From positions 682,001 to 746,000 of the forward strand of contig OZ243039.1 of NCBI GenBank assembly GCA_965212025.1: a stretch of DNA of 64,000 bases, given 5' to 3'. This DNA comes from G965212025 sp965212025. Its GTDB lineage: Bacteria > Pseudomonadota > Gammaproteobacteria > Poriferisulfidales > Oxydemutatoraceae. Made by a program: the position numbers and the translations under genes. Shown in pieces: positions 33,936-42,621 of this stretch. Numbering within the stretch: the first letter of the stretch is position 1; each line of letters begins with the position of its first letter. The notes beneath the pieces are model-generated. The model was not told where the DNA came from. It saw only the letters and a program-made list of their open reading frames with translations, and ran no database searches.

Positions 33936-36900
33936 ACGCAACAAAGGCAGTCCTCGAAAATCCTGTTGCGGGATATGTAGTCATCATCCTGCTTGTGATT
34001 TTCGGTGTCATTATGGCATTGAGCCTGCCGATACAACTGACCCCGGATCTTCAGAAGCCGGAAATATCCATTACCACCAATTGGCGTTCCGCCACTCCCG
34101 AAGAGGTGGAATCAGAAATTATTGAGCCCCAGGAAAATGCTTTGAAGGGCTTGCCTGGAGTGGAAAGCATGCTTTCCGAGGCGAGTTTTGGCTCGGCCGT
34201 CGTCAGGCTGACTTTTGAGCTTGAGCACAACCTTGAACGAGGACTCATCGATGTGCTGAACCGCCTGAACAGTGTCTCTTCCTACCCTTTTGACGCGGAC
34301 GAACCCATTCTGAACACCGTGGGGGAAAGCGCCCGGCCTATCGCCTGGTTCCTGGTTACCCCGCTCCCCGGCAACACCAGAGACATTGAAAGCTATCGCC
34401 GTTTTATTGAGGACAATCTCAAAGAACCTATCGAGCGTATTTCAGGGGTCTCCCTTTCCGAGGTGAGAGGAGGCCTCGACCAGGAAATACAGGTCGTCAT
34501 AGACCCCCATAAGGCTGCGAATTACCGGGTTCTGGTGCCGGAAGCCATGCTGAAAGTTGCAAAAAATGAAAACGCTTCCGGCGGCTTGAAAGACGCTGGA
34601 AAGCGCAGCTACACCATCCGCTACAGCGGCGAACTCAAGCCCTCCGAGCTCGATTCCATGATCTTGAAATGGCAGGAAGGCCAAACCATCCGCTTGCGCG
34701 ATGTGGCAAAAGTCAAAACCACTTTTGCTGACCGCAAAAGCTTTGTTCTGACCAACGAAGGCCGCTCCATTGCTTTGAACGCCTACCGTGAACCAAACGT
34801 CAACGTGATTCAGGTCATGCAGCGGCTGAAAAGCAAGGTTCAGGAAATTAATGAAGATGTTTTGCAGCCTGCCGGCTTGATTATTGACCAAGCTTACGAT
34901 GAAACCATTTACATTGATAACGCGATGGAACTGCTGTTCAGCAACCTTTTACTCGGAATCTTGCTGGCAATCAGCGTGCTTTGGCTGTTCATGCGGAGCA
35001 TCCGGTTGACTTTGATTGTTTCTCTCAGTGTGCCTCTGTCATTGTTTGCGGCTCTGATTATTTTGGAACTGGGCGGGCGGACGCTGAATGTCATTTCTCT
35101 GGCAGCTCTCGCCTTTGCCGTTGGCATGGTGCTGGACTCATCCATTATTGCCATAGAAAACATTTCGCGACTGCGCGCGAGTGGACGTTCCATGTTTGAT
35201 TCCGCACTTCAGGGCGTGGCTCAGGTTCAAGGGGCACTGGTCGCATCCACGGTCACTACCGTGGCGATTTTCCTGCCCATTGTTTTGCTGAAAGGAGAGG
35301 CAGGGAAGCTGTTTGGAGATTTGGCAATCGGGTTATCGTCTGCCATTCTTGCTTCCTTGTTCGCCTCCCTGGTCATCGTCCCCGGCATGTCCAACCGCTG
35401 GTTTGGGAAAAAGCCGCTCACGGATCCATTCGAAAAAATCTGGGAGAAACTGACCATCGTGATCATGCGATTTACAAATGGCCGGAAGCGGCGGGTTGTC
35501 ATCGTGACGGTTCTGCTTCTGGTTCCCTCGCTAATGACTTACACCTGGCTTCCCAAAGCAGACTACTTGCCGTCCGGAAACCGCGACCTGGTCTTCGGCT
35601 ACGTGCTGTCACCACCCGGGACGAACCTTGAAACCATGGAAAAAGAAATGGGAGAGACCGTTGTCCGCAAAATCAAGCCGCATCTTTCAGGCGGAGTCGA
35701 ACCGGAGATAGAGCGCTATTTTTTCGTCGCTTTTCCGTCTGGCGCTTTCATCGGGGCGCGTGCCGTTGACCCTGAAAAAACCGCACAACTGGTTCCGGTC
35801 ATCAACGGGATATTTGCTGATTTTCCCGATACTCTGGCCTTTGCACGACGCGCTTCCTTGTTTAGCCAAGGAAACACCCGAGCCATAGACATTAATCTGC
35901 GTAGTCGCGATATTGATGCCCTCCTCGCAGCAGGACGAACGGGATACGGCCTGATACAACAGCTTTTGCCTGGCGCAAGGGTTCGCCCGCGACCAGGCCT
36001 GGAGCTCGCCTCGCCACAATTTGTGGTGTCACCGCGGGAAGAGCGCATTGCTGAAGTCGGCTGGGATCGGGAAAAGGTCGGAATGCTGATTCGTTCTCTG
36101 GGTGAAGGACAGTACATCACCGATTACTTCGATGGCGACAGAAAACTCAACATAATCAGCCGGATTAAGAACTGGGACACGCTTGAAGAAATGCAGGCGC
36201 TTCCCTTCTGGACTCCCGAAGGGGACTCCGTGCCACTGGGTGAACTGGTTCATGTTGAGCGAGACGCTGGCCCCAGCAACATTCGCCGACTCAACCGCCG
36301 CCGGACGATCACTCTGGAAGTCATCGCCCCGCAACATCTGTCTTTGGAAGAAACTCTGGAAACGATTAAAAACAAGGTGGAACCAGTGTTACGCCCCATC
36401 CTGCCCCCGGATGGGCAAATATCCTACGGGGGAGGTGCCGACAAACTGACTGAAGCGTTGAGCAGCCTGAGTGCCACTTTCATTCTCGCCGTTGTGGTTT
36501 TATACCTGTTGATTTCTGTGTTGTTTCGTTCCTTTACTGACAGCATTTTGATGTTGCTTAGCTTGCCTCTCGCGACCGTTGGCGGAGTATTGTTTTTGCA
36601 CTGGGTCAACCTTTTTACGTTTCAACCAATGGATATTCTGACCATGATCGGCTTTGTCATTCTTTTGGGTTTGGTCGTGAACAACGCCATTCTGCTGGTT
36701 CATCAAACCCGGCAGGCGGAGCGCAACGGCTTGAACAGAGATGACGCAGTTCGCCAGGCGGTTCGTTTGCGCCTGCGCCCCATTATGATGAGCACGCTGA
36801 CCAGCCTCTTCGGCATGCTGCCCCTGCTGCTTGCACCTGGCTCCGGGTCAGAACTGTATCGGGGAATGGCCGCTGTCATTGTCGGGGGACTGTCGGTCAG

Positions 36901-36997
36901 CACCGTGTTCACTTTGGTTCTGCTTCCTGCCATGCTGAGATTTGGCAGTGCTCCGGTAAGGCAAAACAATATGGAAGCCAGCGACACGAATCTGTGA
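33932..36997 (+). CDS. RND-family efflux pump, probably initiated at CTG
   Basis: A 1021-residue AcrB/HAE1-type transporter with twelve membrane segments. The proton-relay positions are variant: LDSSIIAIEN near residue 400 keeps only the first Asp of the usual pair, and VVNNAILLV near residue 913 has Asn where AcrB has Lys. The first ATG or GTG that fits (33995) would cut off the first membrane helix. The frame is open back to 33899, and CTG at 33932 overlaps the adaptor stop (CTGA), has AAAAGG 6 nt upstream and yields the family-typical start NATKAVLENPVAGYVV. Substrates are unknown. Confidence 0.88.
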   Translation: MNATKAVLENPVAGYVVIILLVIFGVIMALSLPIQLTPDLQKPEISITTNWRSATPEEVESEIIEPQENALKGLPGVESMLSEASFGSAVVRLTFELEHNLERGLIDVLNRLNSVSSYPFDADEPILNTVGESARPIAWFLVTPLPGNTRDIESYRRFIEDNLKEPIERISGVSLSEVRGGLDQEIQVVIDPHKAANYRVLVPEAMLKVAKNENASGGLKDAGKRSYTIRYSGELKPSELDSMILKWQEGQTIRLRDVAKVKTTFADRKSFVLTNEGRSIALNAYREPNVNVIQVMQRLKSKVQEINEDVLQPAGLIIDQAYDETIYIDNAMELLFSNLLLGILLAISVLWLFMRSIRLTLIVSLSVPLSLFAALIILELGGRTLNVISLAALAFAVGMVLDSSIIAIENISRLRASGRSMFDSALQGVAQVQGALVASTVTTVAIFLPIVLLKGEAGKLFGDLAIGLSSAILASLFASLVIVPGMSNRWFGKKPLTDPFEKIWEKLTIVIMRFTNGRKRRVVIVTVLLLVPSLMTYTWLPKADYLPSGNRDLVFGYVLSPPGTNLETMEKEMGETVVRKIKPHLSGGVEPEIERYFFVAFPSGAFIGARAVDPEKTAQLVPVINGIFADFPDTLAFARRASLFSQGNTRAIDINLRSRDIDALLAAGRTGYGLIQQLLPGARVRPRPGLELASPQFVVSPREERIAEVGWDREKVGMLIRSLGEGQYITDYFDGDRKLNIISRIKNWDTLEEMQALPFWTPEGDSVPLGELVHVERDAGPSNIRRLNRRRTITLEVIAPQHLSLEETLETIKNKVEPVLRPILPPDGQISYGGGADKLTEALSSLSATFILAVVVLYLLISVLFRSFTDSILMLLSLPLATVGGVLFLHWVNLFTFQPMDILTMIGFVILLGLVVNNAILLVHQTRQAERNGLNRDDAVRQAVRLRLRPIMMSTLTSLFGMLPLLLAPGSGSELYRGMAAVIVGGLSVSTVFTLVLLPAMLRFGSAPVRQNNMEASDTNL

Positions 36998-37271
36998 CGA
37001 AACCTGGCTTTTGTCTTCACTCGGCCGGAGCCATCCGGTGCCAGGCAGCTGGTCTATGGAAACATTTGGCCAGCAGGCACCCCCCCACCTGAACAGGTGT
37101 CTGTACACAGTTTCCCGTTCAAAGCCCAAACTGACCGTGAAAGTCGGGGACTTGCCCACGGCAATGTCTTAAACTCCGTTCATGATGTTGTTTCACATTC
37201 GCTGAGCAGCAAGCGACCCAGAACCGATCAGAGTATGGTGAAATGAAGACGCAGCCACCGGTGGCTAAGCG

Positions 37272-38243
37272 GTGAAACTCCCGACCAAAAAGATCGCCAC
37301 CGTGACAGAATTGACCGGCTTCAGACCGGTGGGGGTTGAAAAAACCATCCGCCTGATGAGGCTGCTCAATACCATGCACCAGCATCCCTTCCTGAAAAAA
37401 AAGCTGGCTCTCAAGGGAGGAACCGGATTGAATCTTTTTTTCTTCGACATTCAAAGACTATCCACCAGCCTCTGCTTTAATTACGTCAGCAATGGGGAGG
37501 AAGGCACCCTGCTGGAAGAAAGCGCCACACTCGAAGAACTGCTCCCGGTTATCTTCACAAAAGAGGGCTTCACGAGCAGCCTCCTGCCGAAGAAATCAGT
37601 AAACAGCGCGTGGTCGCTTGAATACCAAAGCTCTTTCGGGCAGCACGGTGCTTTTAGGGTGGACATCGATTTTATGTGCCACACCCCTTTATTTCCTGTT
37701 AAAACCATGAACTCCCGCCCGCTGGGAAGTTGGCAGGCACGCGGTATTCGCGTGATGGACATTCATGAGATCGTGGCGGAAAAACTGGTGGCGTTGCTGT
37801 CAGGCAGCAAAACAGAGGACTTGTTTGACGTTCACCGGATTCTCCGCAAAGGAAGATTTTCTCCTGAGTGGCTTCGAATTGCCTGCCTCGTCTACGGCGC
37901 GGCAATCCAGAAAGACTGGCGGACGGTTACAGCTGCAGACATGGTGCTCAGCTCTGCCTCACAGACAAATAAACTGGCACATATACTCCCCCTTGGCACG
38001 ATACGGCAGGCTGGGGGGGCGGAGTATTATGGCAGTAAGCTTGTCGGGGATTGCCGGCAAGCATTGTCCATGGTGTTGCCTTTGTATGATTTTGAGCGGG
38101 AATTTCTGGATTTGTTGCTCGACAAAGGCGAAATTGATGCGGCGATTCTGACTGCCGATCCGTCCCTTCGGAACCAAATCCAAAAACACCCACTCCTGGA
38201 GTGGAAAGTCCGCAACGCTCGGCAACACAAGGCCTTGCCCTGA
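37272..38243 (+). CDS. AbiEii/AbiGii-type nucleotidyltransferase-like protein with degenerate catalytic motif
   Basis: This 323-residue protein matches the DUF1814/COG2253 family of type IV toxin-like nucleotidyltransferases: LALKGGTGLNLFFF, then RLSTSLCFNYV where the family has R-[LF]-S-x-D-x-D, and MDIHEIVAEKLVALLSG...EDLFDVHRIL (family motif III). Both Asp of the DxD metal site are replaced (Ser and Cys), so catalysis is doubtful. The start is GTG with an in-frame stop just upstream. A 10-codon frame (37243-37275) ends in a GTGA overlap with it. No AbiEi-type antitoxin is recognisable in the 274 bp upstream. Confidence 0.75.
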   Translation: MKLPTKKIATVTELTGFRPVGVEKTIRLMRLLNTMHQHPFLKKKLALKGGTGLNLFFFDIQRLSTSLCFNYVSNGEEGTLLEESATLEELLPVIFTKEGFTSSLLPKKSVNSAWSLEYQSSFGQHGAFRVDIDFMCHTPLFPVKTMNSRPLGSWQARGIRVMDIHEIVAEKLVALLSGSKTEDLFDVHRILRKGRFSPEWLRIACLVYGAAIQKDWRTVTAADMVLSSASQTNKLAHILPLGTIRQAGGAEYYGSKLVGDCRQALSMVLPLYDFEREFLDLLLDKGEIDAAILTADPSLRNQIQKHPLLEWKVRNARQHKALP

Positions 38244-38398
38244 CGGCATAAAGCCACAGCCCAAGGCATCTGCAATCAGACGAGCCTTCGCCTGCTCCCC
38301 GAGTCGCAAACTCTTGCAGGCAGTGCTGCATCCGGGGCACCAGAAGTCCATTCCGAAAAATGGCCTGTCTCGCACTCTCCCTCAGGCTCAAGCCATGG

Positions 38399-38426
38399 TT
38401 TGCCCAACACTCTCATCCGCTATAAT
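38399..38426 (+). promoter_or_regulatory. sigma70-type promoter for the small gene at 38486
   Basis: TTGCCC (38399-38404) and a perfect TATAAT (38421-38426) with 16-nt spacing. The transcript would start about 50 nt before the ATG. Confidence 0.55.
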
Positions 38427-38485
38427 GACCGACCATATCTCAGTCGAAGCCGGAACCAGAAAAATTTATACAGACAGGGAGCAAC

Positions 38486-38815
38486 ATGTCAGACAATATT
38501 ATTTCCCGGAACAATCGCGTCGTCGGCAGTTGGAACGGCACGGATGCCAAAAGCTTGAAAGTTGAGCTTGGCCGCATCAAGAAGCAATTGCGGGCGGAGA
38601 GGGGCGACGTCCGGGTTGAGCCTTCCGGAATTCCGCATAAGGAACAATTTCCAGAAGACTTGAAGAATTTTACTCCCTATATTTTGTGGGCTTGCGACAA
38701 AAATTCCATCTGCCTTACGGGGTCAGGCGCCAATCGCCTGGAAGCGGTGGAAACCATTCGCGAGTATTACGCAAACGACATCGCAAAAGACGCGATGAGG
38801 CACCACAACAGCTAA
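38486..38815 (+). CDS. unrecognised 109-residue protein
   Basis: I do not recognise a family. The protein is soluble and charged, without signal peptide or membrane segment: an N-terminal MSDNIISRNNRVVGSWNG, a basic stretch (GRIKKQLRAERGD), a hydrophobic YILWACDKNSICLTG core and a helical C-terminus ending RHHNS. A good AGGGAG site 5 nt before the ATG and a consensus-like promoter support it as a real gene. It lies between the AbiEii-like gene and tRNA-Val. Confidence 0.75.
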   Translation: MSDNIISRNNRVVGSWNGTDAKSLKVELGRIKKQLRAERGDVRVEPSGIPHKEQFPEDLKNFTPYILWACDKNSICLTGSGANRLEAVETIREYYANDIAKDAMRHHNS

Positions 38816-38833
38816 AGTCAATTTCAACGATGC

Positions 38834-38907
38834 GGGTGCGTAGCTCAGTTGGTTAGAGTATCGCCTTCACATGGCGGGGGTCGCTGGTTCGAATCCAGCC
38901 GCACCCA
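38834..38907 (+). tRNA. tRNA-Val(CAC)
   Basis: Acceptor GGGTGCG/CGCACCC with discriminator A, D-loop with TTGGTTAGA, anticodon loop TTCACAT (anticodon CAC), T-arm GCTGGTTCGAATCCAGC. 74 nt; CCA is not encoded. Confidence 0.96.
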
Positions 38908-39039
38908 TTGCGCAAAATCGAAGAAAAACTGAAGGATACCAGGCGGCGAACCTTGTTTGCCTGGCTCTACCACAGCACTTTCCACCTTGGTGAACAAGAA
39001 ACGAAAAGCGATCCAACAGCAGCTTGAGCTGCGGGCGCC

Positions 39040-39324
39040 TCAGGACTGTGCTTGCTTGCTGCGCAACAACGCCAGAAGAGACTGGTTCAGGTTGCGCTTG
39101 TGCCGCGCCCCTTTGTTTTTGTGTATCAATCCCTTGCTGACACTTGCGTCAATAACCGGCACACAGTCCCTATACGCAGCTTGTGCTGACTCAAGATCCC
39201 CTGCGAGGAGTAACTTCACAACTCTCTTCACACTGGTGCGGAATTTTGAACTCAATCCTGCCCGACGCTGCCGGGCTACTTCTGCCTGGCGCGCACGCTT
39301 TGCTACTGAACTTGTATTTGCCAT
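39040..39324 (-). CDS. rpsT: 30S ribosomal protein S20
   Basis: A 94-residue, strongly basic helical protein with the S20 features MANTSSVAKRARQAEVARQRR, FRTSVKRVVKLLLAGD and the C-terminal ASVSKGLIHKNKGARHKRNL. It binds 16S rRNA at the bottom of the small subunit. AGGAG lies 8 nt before the ATG, and a strong sigma70 promoter lies just upstream. Autogenous translational control is known for S20 in E. coli. Confidence 0.98.
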   Translation of the reverse strand: MANTSSVAKRARQAEVARQRRAGLSSKFRTSVKRVVKLLLAGDLESAQAAYRDCVPVIDASVSKGLIHKNKGARHKRNLNQSLLALLRSKQAQS

Positions 39325-39350
39325 ATATTTTCTCCTGAATCAGGTGGCGG

Positions 39351-39380
39351 ATTGTAATGAGAAAATTTGCTGCCTGTCAA
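39351..39380 (-). promoter_or_regulatory. strong sigma70 promoter of rpsT
   Basis: On the minus strand TTGACA (39375-39380) and TACAAT (39351-39356) with an 18-nt spacer. The leader would be about 20 nt. Confidence 0.75.
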
Positions 39381-39435
39381 TCTTGAAGACCCCGCCGGTT
39401 CTGGCGCACTCCGGCGATAGCGTTCCGTACATCAC

Positions 39436-40554
39436 TCAAGCCAATGCCAGGTTGTCGCGATGTATGGCTTCCGTTTCAAAATCCGTACCGATGATTTCCC
39501 GGGCCCTTTCGCTGTTCATGCCAATAATGCGTCGCAAGTTCTCCGAAGAATAATTACTCAGACCTGTCGCAAGGGTTCGGCCGTGTTCGTCCTGACACTC
39601 TACGGGATCCCCGCGCCTGAAGTTTCCGCTCACTTTGCTAATTCCAACCGCCAGCAAGCTCCTCCCGGAACCCGTCAAAGCTTGGCTGGCTCCCGCATCC
39701 AGTAACAGGACACCCGCAGGAACCAGGCTGTTAAGCCACTGCTTTCTGGCATTTACCGGCGTCGCAGCCGGATGCAGATGAGTTCCGATTTTTTCACCTC
39801 TGGCCACGCGCACTATGATTTCTGGCTCCCGCCCCGAAGCAATGACCGTCGAGGTGTTTGCGCGGGCGGCAATGCGGGCAGATTTGACCTTGCTGACCAT
39901 GCCGCCCCTGCCAATACTCGTATTGCTGGGTCCGGCAACCTTGTCCAACAAGGAATCGTCAACCCGAATGTCGTCAATGATTTCCGCACCCGGGTTCAGG
40001 CGAGGGTCCATTTTGCGTAAACCTTGCTCGTCCGTGAGCATCAGCAGAACATCCGCCTCCACCAGATTGGCGACCATGGCGGCAAGGGTATCGTTGTCCC
40101 CAAAACGAATCTCTTCTGTGGCCACGGTGTCGTTTTCGTTCACTACCGGAACGATGCCCAGCTTAATCAGCATGTTCAAGGTGTTCCTGGCATTCAGGTA
40201 GCGCTCTCTGTTGTGTAAATCTCCATGCGTCAAAAGCACTTGGGAAACACGTCGCCCCAGACTTCCGAATTCTTTTTCAAAAGCAAAAACCAGACTCATT
40301 TGACCCACCGCAGCAAGAGCCTGTTTTTCACACAGGTTTCTCGGTGACCTCTCCCACCCCATCCGGTAAACCCCGGCGGCAACAGCTCCGGAAGAAACGA
40401 TCACAATTTCCTTGCCTTGATCAATGAGCGCGCTGATTTGCCCACACCAGTCACGGATCGCGTCGTGATTCAGCCCTGTCTGAGGGGAGGTAATCAAAGA
40501 ACTTCCTATCTTCACGACCCATCTGGTAGTGGACTTCATGTCGATTCTATTCAT
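39436..40554 (-). CDS. proB: glutamate 5-kinase
   Basis: An amino-acid kinase domain (WVVKIGSSLITSP; IVSSGAVAAGVYRMG; VPVVNENDTVATEEI; FGDNDTLAAMVA) followed by a C-terminal PUA domain (NSERAREIIGTDFETEAIHRD). It makes gamma-glutamyl phosphate, the first step of proline synthesis, and is usually feedback-inhibited by proline. I use the ATG of MNRIDMKSTTRW (372 aa), which overlaps the obgE stop as ATGA; an ATG at 40539 is also possible. It ends the rplU-rpmA-obgE-proB series. Confidence 0.96.
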   Translation of the reverse strand: MNRIDMKSTTRWVVKIGSSLITSPQTGLNHDAIRDWCGQISALIDQGKEIVIVSSGAVAAGVYRMGWERSPRNLCEKQALAAVGQMSLVFAFEKEFGSLGRRVSQVLLTHGDLHNRERYLNARNTLNMLIKLGIVPVVNENDTVATEEIRFGDNDTLAAMVANLVEADVLLMLTDEQGLRKMDPRLNPGAEIIDDIRVDDSLLDKVAGPSNTSIGRGGMVSKVKSARIAARANTSTVIASGREPEIIVRVARGEKIGTHLHPAATPVNARKQWLNSLVPAGVLLLDAGASQALTGSGRSLLAVGISKVSGNFRRGDPVECQDEHGRTLATGLSNYSSENLRRIIGMNSERAREIIGTDFETEAIHRDNLALA

Positions 40555-41591
40555 GGCTCGTACATACACCCTTCACTTTCAATGAAGACAAGCATGGCGC
40601 GCTTCAGAGCCTCAAGACTTGCCGCATCATGAACGGAAATACAAAAATGTCTCCCCTGCCACTGGAGTCCGTCAAGCAATTCTGCGGCCTTGCAGTCAAG
40701 GCTTTTTCTTTCCTCCAGCAGATCGCACTTGGTCAGAACCAACCAGCACTCCTTCCTGGATACGTCCGGGCTAAAACTGCTCAACTCAGACATAAAAGTT
40801 CTCGCGTCTTCCAAGGCTTTCTGAAAACCAGCGCTACCAACATCGCACAGATGCAGTAGCAAGCGAGATCGCTTCGTATGTTTCAGAAACTGTGCTCCAA
40901 GCCCTCTGCCTTGGCTGGCACCGCTAATAATTCCCGGCAAATCAGCGACAACAAACGTTTTCCAGCCATCCATACACACCACGCCACGGCCAGGAAACAA
41001 AGTTGTGAACTGGTAGTCCGAAACCTTGGGTCGGGCATTGCTGAGAGCCGCGAGGAGTGAAGACTTGCCTGCATTTGGCAACCCTGCCAATGCGACGTCA
41101 GCCAACAATTCCAGTTCCAGAAACAAGGCACGGTTATCACCATCCAAGCCTTTGGTGCTCCGTTTTGATGCCCTGTCTGTGGAACTTTTGAAATGGACAT
41201 TCCCAAAACCGCGACTGCCTCCTTTCGCAACCAGTAAGCGGGCATTTTGATGGTTGACCTCGCCGATCAATTCGCCCGTATCGGCGTCCCGCACAAACGT
41301 TCCCACAGGAACGGGGATATCCAGGTTCGCCCCGTTCTTGCCGCGCAGACAGCTTCCACCACCGGCCGATCCGGCGGTAGCACAAAACAGGCTACGATGG
41401 CTAAAAAGGGACAGGGAACTCCGCTTACGGTCCGCAACCAGGTATACCGAACCTCCATCGCCTCCATCACCTCCATCCGGCCCACCATTTGGATTGGCCC
41501 GCTGCCGTCTGAAGCTGACCACACCTGCTCCACCTGAACCACCTTTCACCAACACTCTCGCTTCATCGACAAAAGGAATCGCTTTTTTCAT
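40551..41591 (-). CDS. obgE: Obg GTPase (ObgE/CgtA)
   Basis: A 346-residue protein with the glycine-rich Obg domain (VLVKGGSGGAGVVSFRRQ, GPDGGDGGDGGSVYLVAD) and the G domain: G1 LAGLPNAGKSSLL, G3 DLPGIISGASQGRGLG, G4 LTKCDLL. It acts in 50S maturation and stress response. It has no C-terminal extension. It lies 275 bp downstream of rpmA, a larger gap than usual, which contains a perfect inverted repeat. Confidence 0.97.
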   Translation of the reverse strand: MKKAIPFVDEARVLVKGGSGGAGVVSFRRQRANPNGGPDGGDGGDGGSVYLVADRKRSSLSLFSHRSLFCATAGSAGGGSCLRGKNGANLDIPVPVGTFVRDADTGELIGEVNHQNARLLVAKGGSRGFGNVHFKSSTDRASKRSTKGLDGDNRALFLELELLADVALAGLPNAGKSSLLAALSNARPKVSDYQFTTLFPGRGVVCMDGWKTFVVADLPGIISGASQGRGLGAQFLKHTKRSRLLLHLCDVGSAGFQKALEDARTFMSELSSFSPDVSRKECWLVLTKCDLLEERKSLDCKAAELLDGLQWQGRHFCISVHDAASLEALKRAMLVFIESEGCMYEP

Positions 41592-41636
41592 GATTCGGTT
41601 GCTTCTGGAAAATCAGGACGGGGGTTCGGTATTTTT

Positions 41637-41666
41637 CCTGCCTCGGTAGCGGGAAACCGAGGCAGG
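41637..41666. repeat. perfect 11-bp inverted repeat between rpmA and obgE
   Basis: Arms CCTGCCTCGGT (41637-41647) and ACCGAGGCAGG (41656-41666) with an 8-nt loop. There is no T-run downstream of the stem on the rpmA-obgE strand; five T precede it on the plus strand. It may attenuate or process the rplU-rpmA / obgE-proB transcript. Confidence 0.7.
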
Positions 41667-41866
41667 ATGGTTCGCGGCGATTTCTCAGTCACTCACGAGC
41701 CCACCACAAAAGGGCTCGGCTGCCCCAAAGTGACTACGGCTTTTCGTCTGGGGTTCCCATCGGGAAAATCTGTTTCGCCAACCCGTACCCAAGGGCAAAC
41801 TGCTTCAGCGGGTTATTCGGACAAAAAGCGTGGTGTTGGTACAAAGACAAGCCGCAGTGCTGGCTG

Positions 41867-42124
41867 TCATGGTTGCACCACGTTGACGTAGCGGCGGCTG
41901 CGAGGACCCTTTCTTTGAAAATCAACATGACCCGCAATCAAAGCAAACAAGGTGTGGTCTCTCCCGCACCCGACATTCTGACCCGAGTGAAAGTGCGTAC
42001 CTCTTTGCCTGACGATGATTTCTCCCGCCTTGACGTACTCGCTGCCAAACTTTTTCACACCCAGCCTCTTTGACCTGGAATCCCGACCGTTTCGAGTACT
42101 CCCACCTGCTTTTTTATGCGCCAT
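41867..42124 (-). CDS. rpmA: 50S ribosomal protein L27
   Basis: An 85-residue L27 with MAHKKAGGSTRNGRDSRSKR at the N-terminus, which reaches the peptidyl-transferase centre, and GTHFHSGQNVGCGRDHTLFAL. Its first codons overlap the rplU end by 11 nt, tighter than usual. No N-terminal processing extension of the Firmicutes type is present. Confidence 0.98.
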   Translation of the reverse strand: MAHKKAGGSTRNGRDSRSKRLGVKKFGSEYVKAGEIIVRQRGTHFHSGQNVGCGRDHTLFALIAGHVDFQRKGPRSRRYVNVVQP

Positions 42125-42449
42125 TTTCTGCTCCTGGAGAATGAATTGCTGAAACCCTGAGCTTGGTAAGCTCCTGCCTGTGCCCTTGGTGTCTGGTATA
42201 TCCCTTGCGTCTGCGGAATTTCACCACCTCAATCTTTTTCCCTCTGTAATGCGAAAGCACTTCACAGGAAACGTAAGCCTTTTCCACGTGCGGCGTACCG
42301 ATTAGCAATTCTTTTTCAGTTTGTAAAAGTAAAACCTCGTCAATTCGCAAGACTTCCTTTTCGGCCAGATCCAGCCTGTCCACAGAAAGCTCTTCCCCTT
42401 CCACAACCTTCAGTTGCTTTCCTCGATCACTGATCACGGCATACATCAA
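42114..42449 (-). CDS. rplU: 50S ribosomal protein L21
   Basis: An L21 protein (111 aa) with MYAVISDRGKQLKVVEG, the KIEVVKFRRRKGYTRHQGHRQ basic loop and a C-terminal tail slightly longer than E. coli L21 (AIHSPGAENGA) that overlaps rpmA. It binds 23S rRNA. First gene of the rplU-rpmA operon, with a -10 element about 107 nt upstream. Confidence 0.97.
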   Translation of the reverse strand: MMYAVISDRGKQLKVVEGEELSVDRLDLAEKEVLRIDEVLLLQTEKELLIGTPHVEKAYVSCEVLSHYRGKKIEVVKFRRRKGYTRHQGHRQELTKLRVSAIHSPGAENGA

Positions 42450-42555
42450 AACATCTCCAGACTATCCTGCAAAAAACGGAGCAACCCGTCATACGGCTAA
42501 GACAATGCCACCCTTGAGGCGAATGACCCTGGCATAAGAAACCACATGCCCGCCC

Positions 42556-42561
42556 ATTATA
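42556..42561 (-). promoter_or_regulatory. TATAAT -10 for the rplU operon
   Basis: Minus-strand GGTATAATGGGCGG is a consensus -10; no strong -35 at the expected distance. It would give a leader of about 100 nt before rplU. Confidence 0.45.
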
Positions 42562-42621
42562 CCGACCAAACACATCTGGCGGGGAACAGGAACAGCCAGT
42601 CTGAACCGTTGCCCTGACCGG

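Noticed and set aside
36998..37271. An AbiEi-type antitoxin gene upstream of the AbiEii-like gene
   Set aside because: Only frames of about 40-50 codons or fewer, with no winged-helix pattern; one ends in a GTGA overlap but is only 10 codons.
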